From NCBI GenBank assembly GCA_022448945.1, contig JAKVCV010000006.1, positions 1 through 62,486 of the forward strand: a DNA stretch of 62,486 nucleotides. Direction: 5' to 3'. Shown here piece after piece: positions 25,870 to 35,300 of the stretch. Under the pieces are notes generated by a model. The model worked only from the letters and a program-made list of their open reading frames with translations, was not told the origin of the DNA and ran no database searches. Position 1 is the stretch's first letter, and every line of letters starts with the position of its first letter. A program made the translations under genes and the position numbers. Source of the DNA: Saprospiraceae bacterium. Its GTDB lineage: Bacteria; Bacteroidota; Bacteroidia; Chitinophagales; Saprospiraceae.

Positions 25870-27243
25870 ATGCAATTAATCAATCCTGCTAATGAGACTT
25901 TTTTAGGACACTTGGTGCAAGATAGTAGTGAGATGATACTAGAAAAGTACAATAAAGTAGTTCAGGCACAAAAAGAATGGAAAAAAGTTGGTATTAAGGA
26001 TAGAATACAATGGATATCAAAGTATAAAAAACTTTTGTTGCAAAATATAGATCATCTAGCACTTACTTTAACAGAAGATATGGGTAAACCACTATCTCAA
26101 AGTAAAGGAGAAATAAAAGGTGCGATGGGCAGGCTTGATTATTTTATTAATCACTGTGAGCAATATCTTTCTACAGAAACAGTTAATGTGAGTGAAACTC
26201 ATACGGAAATGATAGCTTATGAACCTCTAGGAGTAATTGCGAATATATCAGCCTGGAATTTTCCCTACAACATTGGTTTTAATGTATTTATTCCTGCCAT
26301 AGTAGCTGGAAATGGTGTATTGTATAAACCATCAGAATTTTGTTCGCGAACAGGGGAGAAAATGATATCACTATTGTTTGATGCTGGTGTGCCTAAAAAC
26401 CTTGTAAAAGTTATACAGGGAGGTGGTAAAACAGGTGCTGCTTTATTGGATCTCGATATTGATGCAGTTTATTTTACTGGTTCTCATAAAACTGGACAAA
26501 GTATATACAATAAGGTTGCATCTAAAATGATTCCCTGTCAATTGGAACTAGGGGGCAAAGACCCTTTGTATATTACAGCAGATAACGCTAATTTAATTTC
26601 TGTAGTTGATTCTGCTATAGAAGGTGTTTTTTGGAATAATGGGCAGTCCTGTTGTGCCGTAGAACGCATCTATGTTCATCATAGCCTTTATGATCAATTT
26701 CTTGATTTATTTGTTCAAAAGGTAAATGCAATGAAGATTGGAAATCCAATGGATGATGACACCTTTATTGGACCATTAGCAAGAAAACAACAGATAAATA
26801 TTTTACAATCCCAAGTTGATGACGCTTTAGCGAAAGGAGCCACAGTACTTACTGGAGGTAAAGCCTTAGAATGTAAAGGATATTATTATATGCCTACAGT
26901 TGTTTCTAATGTCGATCATACAATGAGTATTATGAATGAAGAATCATTCGGACCCATTATAGGTATTCAAAAAGTCGCAAGTGATGAAGAGGCGATAAAA
27001 TTAATGAAAGATTCAAAATTCGGATTATCATCTGCTGTTTTTTCAGACAAATACCAAACAGCAAAACCGATTTTGGATACAATGGATACAGGTACCGTTT
27101 ATTGGAATTGCTGCGATCGTGTATCACCATATACTCCTTGGTCAGGTCGCCATAATTCTGGTATTGGAAGTACTTTAAGTCATATTGGAATAAGAGCTTT
27201 TACCCAACCTAAAGCATATCAATTGAAAAGTTTTGAAAAGTAA
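25870..27243 (+). CDS. NAD(P)-dependent aldehyde dehydrogenase of the amino-alcohol operon
   Basis: 457 residues. It has the NAD fold with SAWNFPYNIGFN (N130), the general base E226 in LELGGKDP, and the catalytic C261 in NNGQSCCAVERIYV. It oxidises an aldehyde to the acid. It is the last gene of the five-gene run, starting 1 nt after the hydrolase. The expected substrate is the aldehyde made by the Fe alcohol dehydrogenase, with gamma-glutamyl-glycine as product. This is inferred from context; the enzyme family alone is not specific. Confidence 0.9.
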   Translation: MQLINPANETFLGHLVQDSSEMILEKYNKVVQAQKEWKKVGIKDRIQWISKYKKLLLQNIDHLALTLTEDMGKPLSQSKGEIKGAMGRLDYFINHCEQYLSTETVNVSETHTEMIAYEPLGVIANISAWNFPYNIGFNVFIPAIVAGNGVLYKPSEFCSRTGEKMISLLFDAGVPKNLVKVIQGGGKTGAALLDLDIDAVYFTGSHKTGQSIYNKVASKMIPCQLELGGKDPLYITADNANLISVVDSAIEGVFWNNGQSCCAVERIYVHHSLYDQFLDLFVQKVNAMKIGNPMDDDTFIGPLARKQQINILQSQVDDALAKGATVLTGGKALECKGYYYMPTVVSNVDHTMSIMNEESFGPIIGIQKVASDEEAIKLMKDSKFGLSSAVFSDKYQTAKPILDTMDTGTVYWNCCDRVSPYTPWSGRHNSGIGSTLSHIGIRAFTQPKAYQLKSFEK

Positions 27244-27299
27244 GTTTTGAATAAAGTCCAGAGTAAAAAAACTTTATGGAGTGATTTTAATAAAAGGCA

Positions 27300-27326
27300 C
27301 AAAAAAGGAGGCCTGATGAGACCTCC
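27300..27326 (-). terminator. Terminator-like hairpin (minus orientation)
   Basis: Stem GGAGG / CCTCC around CTGATGAG (27307-27326), followed on the minus strand by a TTTTTT run (27301-27306). It lies 215 nt past the stop of the TrmH-type gene and 60 nt past the end of the aldehyde dehydrogenase gene. It may end transcription from the minus side. Confidence 0.5.
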
Positions 27327-27540
27327 GGTAAAATGATTGTATGAACTTATAACATAATAACTATATAAAAAGTTCCCGTAGTTTAATTTTTAATTTCTAT
27401 TTTTTTATTTTATTTGTTTATTGATCTCAATATCAGGAAGATATATTTTTATTTTTTTTAAAATTTAATTTAGTCGGATTACGTTTTTTTATTAAAAATC
27501 ACGAAATTTCTATTTTTTTAAATTTCTACGCTTTTAAAAA

Positions 27541-28083
27541 TCAATCAAATAATTTAGGGCGTATTTTTTTTACTAATTCCCAAATAACAATACCCATAGA
27601 TACTGAAACATTAAACGAATGTTTGGTCCCAAATTGAGGTATTTCAATACAAACATCTACGTTGTTCATAACAGATTGATCTACTCCATTTACTTCATTT
27701 CCAAAAACTATTGCAATCTTTTCATTTTCCTGAACAACCAGTTCTTGAAGTAAAGTACTATCTTTTGCTTGTTCAATAGCTGCTATTTTGAAATATTTTC
27801 CTTTATAATGATCAACAGCTTCATAAGTGTTAGAAAAATACTTCCAGTCGACAGACTTTGTTGCCCCTATAGCAGTTTTTAGTATTTCCCTGTGAGGAGG
27901 TTGTGCCGTAATACCACAAAGTGCTATCTCCTGAACCAAAAATGCATCACAAGTTCTAAAAGCTGATCCTACGTTTAAGGCAGATCTGATATTATCAAGG
28001 ATAATTACCAGGGGTGTCTTTTGTGTGTTTTTGAACTCATCAATAGATATTCTATTTAGTTCAGCTAATGATAGTTTTTGCAA
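27541..28083 (-). CDS. SpoU/TrmH-family RNA 2'-O-methyltransferase
   Basis: 180 residues with the SPOUT knot fold: PLVIILDNIRSALNVGSAFRTCDAF (motif 1 region, N and R residues), then IVFGNEVNGVDQSVMN and QFGTKHSFNVSVSMGIVIWEL (motifs 2 and 3). It should put a methyl group on a ribose in tRNA or rRNA. The start is a TTG codon (28083-28081), with no ATG close enough upstream, so the start is unusual but supported by the family length. Confidence 0.93.
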   Translation of the reverse strand: MQKLSLAELNRISIDEFKNTQKTPLVIILDNIRSALNVGSAFRTCDAFLVQEIALCGITAQPPHREILKTAIGATKSVDWKYFSNTYEAVDHYKGKYFKIAAIEQAKDSTLLQELVVQENEKIAIVFGNEVNGVDQSVMNNVDVCIEIPQFGTKHSFNVSVSMGIVIWELVKKIRPKLFD

Positions 28084-28175
28084 GGGGTATATTTTAGAAT
28101 TAATAAATTTTATGTCTATGGATGCAATAATATAGATGGCAAAAAAAATTTAATACTACTTAAACTCTCGTTACC

Positions 28176-28823
28176 CTAATATATCAATTCGACATTTTTA
28201 ATAAGATATGGTAGTTTAAGATAATCGGTCTCATTGAGTTCAAGACGTCCTTTTATCTTAATCTTTTTAGTAGTATATTCAATTGGATCTTTAGGGCTTA
28301 CCTCCATAACCGATTCAGCTCCGGCACCACCACAGAAGAAACAAGATGCAAGTGGAAAGGCAGAGAACATGAATTTTTGGCCATCATCGTTTAGATCACC
28401 CATTGCATTTGATGCAATTTCATATGGAATAATAAATCCTTCGACTTCAATTATTTTGTTTTCGTAGGCTTTAATTTTAGGAGTAAACTTTGGTTTAAAA
28501 ATTACATCATCTACTTCTTCGTCATAATTAATAGAAAATTTCAATTCCAGAAGATCTTTCCAGGGGCCAACAGGTTCTTCTTCAGACTTCACTATGAATT
28601 TTCCCTCATCAGGAGAAGTAAACTCATCACCAAAATCAGTTTCACTATATCCTTCAGCATACGCTACGGATGCTTCATCATACCCTCTGTTTATAGAAAG
28701 ACTGTCATCTTCAGAAATAGTAAAAGTTTCTTTATCCAAATTTAACAGACCTTTAAAAAGTGAAGGTTGTAAAAAAAGGAGTAATACTATAATTATAACA
28801 ATATAACCAATCTTTTTAAACAT
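28176..28823 (-). CDS. DUF3299-like exported or membrane-anchored protein
   Basis: 215 residues from the ATG at 28823 (MFKKIGYIVIIIVLLLFLQ, one N-terminal membrane helix); an in-frame TTG 12 nt upstream is less likely. The C-terminal half has EVEGFIIPYE, then MFSAFPLASCFFCGGAGAES with its Cys pair, and KKIKIKGRLELNETDYLKLPYLI. This is the core of DUF3299-type proteins, an OB-like fold linked to metal handling in some bacteria. The function is not established. The -7 element CAAAGATA (28888-28895, plus strand) is 65 nt upstream of the start. Confidence 0.8.
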   Translation of the reverse strand: MFKKIGYIVIIIVLLLFLQPSLFKGLLNLDKETFTISEDDSLSINRGYDEASVAYAEGYSETDFGDEFTSPDEGKFIVKSEEEPVGPWKDLLELKFSINYDEEVDDVIFKPKFTPKIKAYENKIIEVEGFIIPYEIASNAMGDLNDDGQKFMFSAFPLASCFFCGGAGAESVMEVSPKDPIEYTTKKIKIKGRLELNETDYLKLPYLIKNVELIY

Positions 28824-28960
28824 AATTTGTTTCAATAAGAAGCTATTACAATGAAATTATATAAAATCAAATTCTCTATATTAAACACAAAGATACATTT
28901 TCTGTTGCATATTGCACAGAACTTTACTTTTTATTAACAAGTTCAAAACACTTTATTTGT

Positions 28961-29887
28961 TTACCCTATTTTTTTGACATTTAGATTGTAACCATTCATA
29001 AAGCTACTGATGTCCATGCGTTTACGTTTAGTTAATTGAAGGTTTTTAAGATGAATATATCCATCTTTTACTGCAATCTTCATGAATTTTTTTCCATCGC
29101 TTATTATAGTTCCATTTTCATGAGAATGTGGTATAATTTCAATTTCTGAACGAAATATTTTAAGTTTTTCACCTTCAATTATTGTCCATGCAGTAGGGTA
29201 TGGACTCATTCCTCTTATAAAGTTGTGTACTTCTTTACAAGATCTATTAAAACTTATCAAGCAATCTTTATGAAAAATTTTAGGCGCATGGGAAACTTGT
29301 CGAATATCTTGTTGTTCAGTTTTATAATTACCTGATTCTAATGTTCTTACACTTTTTAAAAGTAATTTTGACCCGATCTTTTTAAGTCTATTATAAAGTT
29401 CACCAGTTGTTTCATTGTTGCCAATATCTGTTTTGGCTTGAAATAATATGTCACCGGTATCAATTTCATGCTTTAGCAAGAATGTAGTGACTCCAGTTTC
29501 TTTTTCTCCATTGATTATTGCCCAGTTTATAGGTGCAGCACCACGATATTTTGGTAAAAGAGAGCCATGTAAATTCATCGTGCCTAATGATGGCATATTC
29601 CAAACAACTTCTGGTAGCATACGGAAGGCTACAACAATTTGAAGATCAGCATTAAGGCTTTTTAGTTCTTCTAAAAAATCTTTATTTTTCAGATTTTTGG
29701 GTTGTAAAATATTTAAGCCTTTTTGTAGTGCAAATTTTTTAACGTCAGATTCTATTAATGTTTTATTTCCACGTCCACCGAATTTGTCTGTAGCTGTTAT
29801 TACACCAACCACATCATATCCATTCTCCAATAAAATTTCCAGAGAAGGAACAGCAAAATCAGGTGTTCCCATAAAAATAATTTTCAT
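28961..29887 (-). CDS. fmt: Methionyl-tRNA formyltransferase
   Basis: 308 residues, the usual length. It starts MKIIFMGTPDFAVPSLEILL, the formyltransferase start, with the catalytic HGSLLPKYRGAAPINWA segment and ETGVTTFLLKHEIDTGDI. It transfers the formyl group of 10-formyl-tetrahydrofolate to the initiator Met-tRNA. It lies 30 nt downstream of rpe, on the same strand. The C-terminal tRNA-binding part is complete. Confidence 0.97.
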   Translation of the reverse strand: MKIIFMGTPDFAVPSLEILLENGYDVVGVITATDKFGGRGNKTLIESDVKKFALQKGLNILQPKNLKNKDFLEELKSLNADLQIVVAFRMLPEVVWNMPSLGTMNLHGSLLPKYRGAAPINWAIINGEKETGVTTFLLKHEIDTGDILFQAKTDIGNNETTGELYNRLKKIGSKLLLKSVRTLESGNYKTEQQDIRQVSHAPKIFHKDCLISFNRSCKEVHNFIRGMSPYPTAWTIIEGEKLKIFRSEIEIIPHSHENGTIISDGKKFMKIAVKDGYIHLKNLQLTKRKRMDISSFMNGYNLNVKKIG

Positions 29888-29917
29888 AGAATATTAATTT
29901 TCGAATATTGAAATTGA

Positions 29918-30586
29918 TCACAATTCATTATATACTCCAACGTTTTTTAACTTATCTATCATTTCCATAGGATTATCGGCTTTGAAAACGGCAGAGCCTG
30001 CTACCAGCACATCAGCACCAGCCTGAAGTAATGATTCAGCATTTTGAAGCCCTACGCCACCATCAATTTCTATTTTGGTGTTTAAATTTCTACGGGTAAT
30101 TTCTTCTTTAAGTTGTTTTGTTTTTTTTATGGTTGAATATATAAATTTCTGCCCACCAAATCCTGGGTTTACAGACATAAGGCATACAAGATCTATTTCT
30201 TCAAGAATATCGAACAATAAATTGACAGGAGTATGTGGATTTAAGGCCACACCTGCTAAAACACCAGTGTTTTTAATTTGTTGCATAGCACGATGCAGGT
30301 GATTTGTAGCTTCATAATGAATGGTAATTACATCTGCACCTGCTTTTGCAAAATCTTCAACATATTTTTCAGGTTCTACAATCATTAAGTGGCAATCCAT
30401 TGTTTTGTTTGTTAATGGTTTTATTGCTTTAAGGACTGGAAAACCAAAAGAAATGTTTGGCACGAAGCATCCATCCATTACATCTACATGAACCCAATCC
30501 GCATTACTTTGGTCCAACATTTTAATATCCTTACCCATGTTGGCAAAATCTGCTGCTAAAATTGAAGGGGCTATTAAGTGTTTCAT
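29918..30586 (-). CDS. rpe: Ribulose-phosphate 3-epimerase
   Basis: 222-residue TIM barrel starting APSILAADFANMGKDIKML. It carries HVDVMDGCFVPNISFG and DCHLMIVEPEKYVEDFAKAG, plus SVNPGFGGQKFI and EIDGGVGLQNAESLLQAGAD, all Rpe hallmarks. It interconverts ribulose-5-phosphate and xylulose-5-phosphate in the pentose phosphate pathway. It is 39 nt after the Gfo/Idh-type gene, in one likely transcript with fmt. Confidence 0.97.
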   Translation of the reverse strand: MKHLIAPSILAADFANMGKDIKMLDQSNADWVHVDVMDGCFVPNISFGFPVLKAIKPLTNKTMDCHLMIVEPEKYVEDFAKAGADVITIHYEATNHLHRAMQQIKNTGVLAGVALNPHTPVNLLFDILEEIDLVCLMSVNPGFGGQKFIYSTIKKTKQLKEEITRRNLNTKIEIDGGVGLQNAESLLQAGADVLVAGSAVFKADNPMEMIDKLKNVGVYNEL

Positions 30587-30625
30587 GATTTTATATTAGT
30601 TATTAATTAAAGAAAAATCTTATTA

Positions 30626-31621
30626 TTAAACAGGTGCAAAATTAGTAATCCTTGATTGATGGTTTTCAATTTCATCCATAATCCAGTATGCCAATTCGAG
30701 GGCTTTTAAGCCATCTTCTATGGCAACTTTTGTTTTCGTATCAGTTAGAATACTATTCGCAAAAGATTCCAGTTCAACCATAATCGCATTATTTGGTTTT
30801 GCTTCAGGTACATCCAGTTCTATAAAACGGGTACCGTTATTGGTATGTAGTTCCATGCAATTTTCTTTCCCTGTAGGAATTGTGTTGTGTATTTTTACTA
30901 TTTCAGTTTTTTTATTCAAAAAGTCTAAACTTAAATAAGCATCAGATTGAAAAACACGAAGTTTTCGCATATTTTTCATTGATATTCGGCTAGCTGTAAT
31001 ATTTACAATAGCACCATTTTCAAATTCGATCCTGGCGTTAGCAATATCGGCTGTAGAACTAACAATAGCTACTCCGCTGGCATCGATCTTTGTAATTTTA
31101 TGGGGTATAAGTTTTAAAATAATATCAAGGTCGTGGATCATCAGATCCAATACTACTGATACATCGGTACCGCGGGGATTAAACATTGCCAAACGATGTG
31201 CTTCAATAAACATTGGACTTATATTCTTGTTTTCAATTGCCAATAGAGCAGGGTTAAATCGTTCGACATGCCCAACCTGTACTTTTACGGACTGATTTTT
31301 TACCAGCTCACAGAGCGACTGCGCTTGTTCTAAAGTATGGGTGATAGGTTTTTCAATAAAAAAGTGTTTTCCTTTTTCAAGCACTTTTTTTGCAAGGTCA
31401 TAATGCGTTATTGTTGGAGTGACAATATCTACAACATCTACTGCATCGATTAATGCTTCAGCAGATGGAAATAAAGGAACATTATACTCAGCACTTATCT
31501 TTGCCGCTAACTTTTCATTAGTGTCAAAAATACCTGTTAATTTATATTGCGAAATTTTATTTATACAATTAAGATGGATTTTTCCTAAATGTCCAAGACC
31601 TAATACACCAACTTTAAGCAT
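30626..31621 (-). CDS. Gfo/Idh/MocA-family oxidoreductase
   Basis: 331 residues with an N-terminal NAD(P) Rossmann motif (VLGLGHLGKIHLNCI) and the family EKPITHT lysine-proline site in HFFIEKPITHTLEQA. The C-terminal part has VGHVERFNPALLAI and DLMIHDLDIILKLI. It is a dehydrogenase of a sugar or cyclic polyol type, with substrate unknown. A CAAAGATA element (31665-31672) 44 nt upstream fits a TAnnTTTG -7 on the minus strand. Confidence 0.9.
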   Translation of the reverse strand: MLKVGVLGLGHLGKIHLNCINKISQYKLTGIFDTNEKLAAKISAEYNVPLFPSAEALIDAVDVVDIVTPTITHYDLAKKVLEKGKHFFIEKPITHTLEQAQSLCELVKNQSVKVQVGHVERFNPALLAIENKNISPMFIEAHRLAMFNPRGTDVSVVLDLMIHDLDIILKLIPHKITKIDASGVAIVSSTADIANARIEFENGAIVNITASRISMKNMRKLRVFQSDAYLSLDFLNKKTEIVKIHNTIPTGKENCMELHTNNGTRFIELDVPEAKPNNAIMVELESFANSILTDTKTKVAIEDGLKALELAYWIMDEIENHQSRITNFAPV

Positions 31622-31953
31622 GTTTTGTTATTTATAATCTCAAAATATGTCTTGATTATATTTTCAAAGATACGTATTATAAGAAATATAAACAGTTTTT
31701 CGCATACGATTTTAAAATAAGATAAAAAACTTTCCCTTCATGAATTATTGTTTTCATTCGAATTTATTTAATCAGAATTTTTTATTATTGCATTAAGTAT
31801 ATTTCTTTCTTATAAACTTTTATTCGATCACAAAAATCTATTTTTATTATAGACATTTTTTTTTCTAAGAATAAAGGATTATATTTTGTATTTGTGTAAA
31901 ACCATTTTATATTTGCACTGCACTAAACACAAGATTTATCTTTGTTTACTGTT
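31622..31953. other. Divergent promoter region before tRNA-Asp
   Basis: It holds the -7 element for the oxidoreductase (31665-31672, minus) and the tRNA promoter (31884-31915, plus). Otherwise it is AT-rich DNA with no ORF. Confidence 0.55.
31884..31915 (+). promoter_or_regulatory. Promoter for tRNA-Asp
   Basis: TTTTG at 31884-31888, 19 nt spacing and TATATTTG at 31908-31915, an exact fit to the Bacteroidota TTTG-N19-TAnnTTTG pattern. It lies 38 nt before the tRNA start. Confidence 0.75.
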
Positions 31954-32027
31954 GGTCCGGTAGTTCAGTTGGTTAGAATACCTGCCTGTCACGCAGGGGG
32001 TCGCGGGTTCGAGTCCCGTCCGGACCG
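31954..32027 (+). tRNA. tRNA-Asp (anticodon GTC)
   Basis: A complete cloverleaf of 74 nt: acceptor GGTCCGG / CCGGACC with discriminator G; D-arm GTTC...GAAT; anticodon stem CCTGC / GCAGG around the loop CTGTCAC; and T-arm GCGGG-TTCGAGT-CCCGT. CCA is not encoded. It is followed at once by a terminator, so it is a single-gene transcript. Confidence 0.97.
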
Positions 32028-32062
32028 CAAAAAGCTTCTTATCTTAGGATAAGGAGCTTTTT
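32028..32062 (+). terminator. Terminator of tRNA-Asp
   Basis: Stem AAAAAGCTTCTTATC / GATAAGGAGCTTTTTT with a TTAG loop and one mismatch. The T-tract is in the right arm. It starts directly after the tRNA. Confidence 0.9.
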
Positions 32063-32088
32063 TGCTTTATGGTGGAATATTATATATC

Positions 32089-32121
32089 AAAGACCTTGTT
32101 AAAAGAATACAAGGTCTTTTC
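32089..32121. terminator. Second hairpin after tRNA-Asp
   Basis: Stem AAAGACCTTGT / ACAAGGTCTTTT around a short A-rich loop. A plausible second or backup terminator; it may also act for the opposite strand. Confidence 0.6.
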
Positions 32122-32163
32122 TTATTATACCATATTTGGCCTAATATACAATAACTTAATACT

Positions 32164-32192
32164 CTCTATTTTGGAATCTTTCCAATATAGAG
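32164..32192. repeat. Inverted repeat upstream of the fibre gene
   Basis: CTCTATTTTGGAA / TTCCAATATAGAG, 12 of 13 positions pairing, with a TCT loop. There is no T-tract after it, so it is not an obvious terminator. It is 160 nt before the fibre gene start and could be an operator or an RNA structure in the leader. Confidence 0.55.
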
Positions 32193-32350
32193 AATAATAA
32201 ACATCAGGAATACTTCATAAGATACTGATAGACAGAAAGATATAAAAGGGTATAGTTTTAGTAAAATATATTAATATAATTCATATTATAATTTTAACCA
32301 ACAAATAGAGAATCAGATTAATCTATTTACCCATAAATTTCATAATTGTC

Positions 32351-35300
32351 ATGAAAAACACTTTATCCTTTTTAATCTCATTAATTTTTAGCGCAACAGT
32401 ATTTGCACAAACCGTTCCACAAGGGATTAATTACCAGGCAGTAGCAAGAGATACAACAGGTAATGAGCTTTCCAATCAATCCTTATCTGTACAATTTTCA
32501 ATTTTATCAGGAAGTGCAACTGGTACAATTACATGGCAAGAAACACATGCTGTAACGACCAATGATTATGGTTTGTTTACAGCAATTATAGGTCAGGGGA
32601 CTTCTACAGGATCTGGTTCTTCCGCAACATTTGATGCTGTTGATTGGGGTGCTGCTGCACATTATTTAAAAGTAGAGCTAGATGATGGTGGAGGAACTTA
32701 TATGGATATGGGCACAACAACATTTATGAGTGTTCCTTACGCTTTGCAATCTGGCAATACAGTATTTCAATTTAATAATAATGGTACAGGGATTCAAGCA
32801 CCTACTAATACAGCATCAGGAGATTATTCCACAGCCATGGGTTATTTAACAGAATCATCAGGAAATTATTCCACAGCCATGGGTCGGCAAACAGAAGCAT
32901 TAGGGAATTATTCTACGGCAATGGGTTCTTGGGCAGTAGCCTTAGGAGATTATTCCACAGCCATGGGTTATTTAACAGAATCATCAGGAAATTATTCCAC
33001 AGCCATGGGATTGTTTACAAAAGCTTCACAAGAAGGTTCTACAGCCATGGGCTGGAATTCAATCGCTTCAGGATGGATTTCTACATCAATGGGTTACAAT
33101 ACTTATGCTTCAGGTTATAATTCTACTTCGTTAGGTAGAAATACAATCGCTTCAGCATATGTTTCTACCGCAATGGGTTTGAATACAACCGCTTCAGCAT
33201 ATGTTTCTACCGTTATGGGCAGATTTAATGTAGGAGGTGGTGACCCTAATAATTGGATAACCACTGACCCGATTTTTGAAATAGGTAATGGTGTTGATTC
33301 TGCAAACAGAAACAATGCTTTAACAGTTTTAAAAAATGGTAGTGTAGGTATTGGCACATCATCTCCAATTGCAAAACTGCAATTAAATAATGGTCGCATT
33401 TTGTTTTCTTTAGATGATCCATCCTATAATTCATTTATTAACTTAAATAACACAAATCATAATCTAAGATTTCAAACATCAGGATCTGCCTTTGCTTCAT
33501 TTAATGGTAACAGAAACGTAGGTTTAGGATTACAAAGCTCAGATAAAGTAGGAATAGGAACCAATGCGCCTAACGAGAAACTCCACATTTATGGAGGTTC
33601 AATCAAAATTGATGATGGAACTAATCCTTATACACTTCCTTCTGGTGATGGGACTTTCAATCAGGTATTAAAAACAGATGGTGCAGGGGTAATTACTTGG
33701 GAAGATCAAATCATTGATGATTTGATAGATGCCAAAACTCAAGCAAGTAATGGCACTGCATTGCAATATTCATTATGGTTAGCTAATGGTATAAATGCAG
33801 GTGCAGCAGCACAAACAGGAACTCTTAGTGACGCTAGAGCAAACTTAGCAATAGGGCCAAATTCTCAAAAATTAATTACAAGTGGAGATTACAATATTTC
33901 CCTTGGATACCAAACACTAGATGCTTTAACCACAGGTTCTTCTAATGTTGTTATGGGATATAATGCAGGTTCTACAATTAGTACTACATCAGGTAATGTA
34001 CTAATAGGGTATAACGCAGGATACGCAACATCGGGTTCTCATCAAGTTGCTATAGGTAATGGTGCTTTAGGAGCTTCAGGTGGAGAAGGAAATGTCGCCA
34101 TTGGCAGGTATGCTTTACTTAATGCTACACATAGAATGAATATTGCTATTGGTAGATTGGCAGGAGCAGGTATTACAAGTGGTCAAGGTAACCTTGCAAT
34201 GGGATACAATACTATGTATGGATCAAGTAACTATACAGGAAGCTTTAATATAGCCTTGGGATATAATACTACTTTAAGCGGATACGGAGCAAGCAGAGAA
34301 CTTAGCATTGGATATGGACCAAATGAAATATTAATGAGGGGTATTTATCCTTCTGCTGGACAATGTAAATTATTGATTAATGCACAAGGTAGTGATACAC
34401 CTTCAGCTACACTCCATATACAAGGACAAGGACAAACAAACGCTACACAATCATTACTTATAGAGAGTACAAATAAAACTCTTATGAGAATATATGATAG
34501 TGGTGATGCAATCCAAATAGGTGCTAATGCGGGTTATGTGTCAGGAAGTGCTACTAATATATCAATTGGAGCAAGTTCGTGTTTTTATCCTAGTGGCGCA
34601 AACAATATTTCAATAGGTAACAATGCATTAACAGGAACAAGTACTGGAAATTCAAATAATAATATTGCTATTGGTGGCACTTCTCTACATGATGTAATAG
34701 ATGCAAGAAGAAACGTAGCAATAGGATATGGTGCAGGTAATGCCGTTACAGGAGGTGATGACAATATTTTTCTTGGTACATACACAGGAGATAATATTAC
34801 AACAGGAAGCACTAATATTATAATTGGAAATAACTTAGACGCAAGTTCTGCTACAGTTCAAAAAGAATTTAATTTAGGACATAGTGGTGCATACCTTATG
34901 CGAGGTACATACGAATTTCCTGGCCAAGCTAAGTTGCTAATCAATGAGCAAGGTTCAGGAACTCCCTTAGCCACCCTTCACGTAAAAGGCCAGGGCACAA
35001 CAAATTCGTCAACATCCTTTCTGGTAGAAGATAGTGGCGGCAATGCTTTACTTACTGTTAAAGATGATGGTTTATTAACAATAAACAATACTTATACTAT
35101 GCCAAATGCCGATGGAACATCAAACCAGGTATTAACAACAGATGGATCAGGTATACTTTCATGGATGACACCAACTGTTAATACAGTATTTCAATTTTAT
35201 TCAAATGGAACAGGAATTCAAGCGCCTTCTAATACGGCATCCGGTTATCGATCCACCGCAATGGGTGGCTCCACAACAGCTTCAGGACATTATTCCACCG

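Noticed and set aside
21202-27243. Putrescine (Puu) pathway
   Set aside because: It has an Fe alcohol dehydrogenase in place of a PuuB-type amine oxidase, and the permease looks like the ethanolamine type.
31954-32121. Integration site at tRNA-Asp
   Set aside because: No integrase and no direct repeat of the tRNA 3' end was seen downstream.
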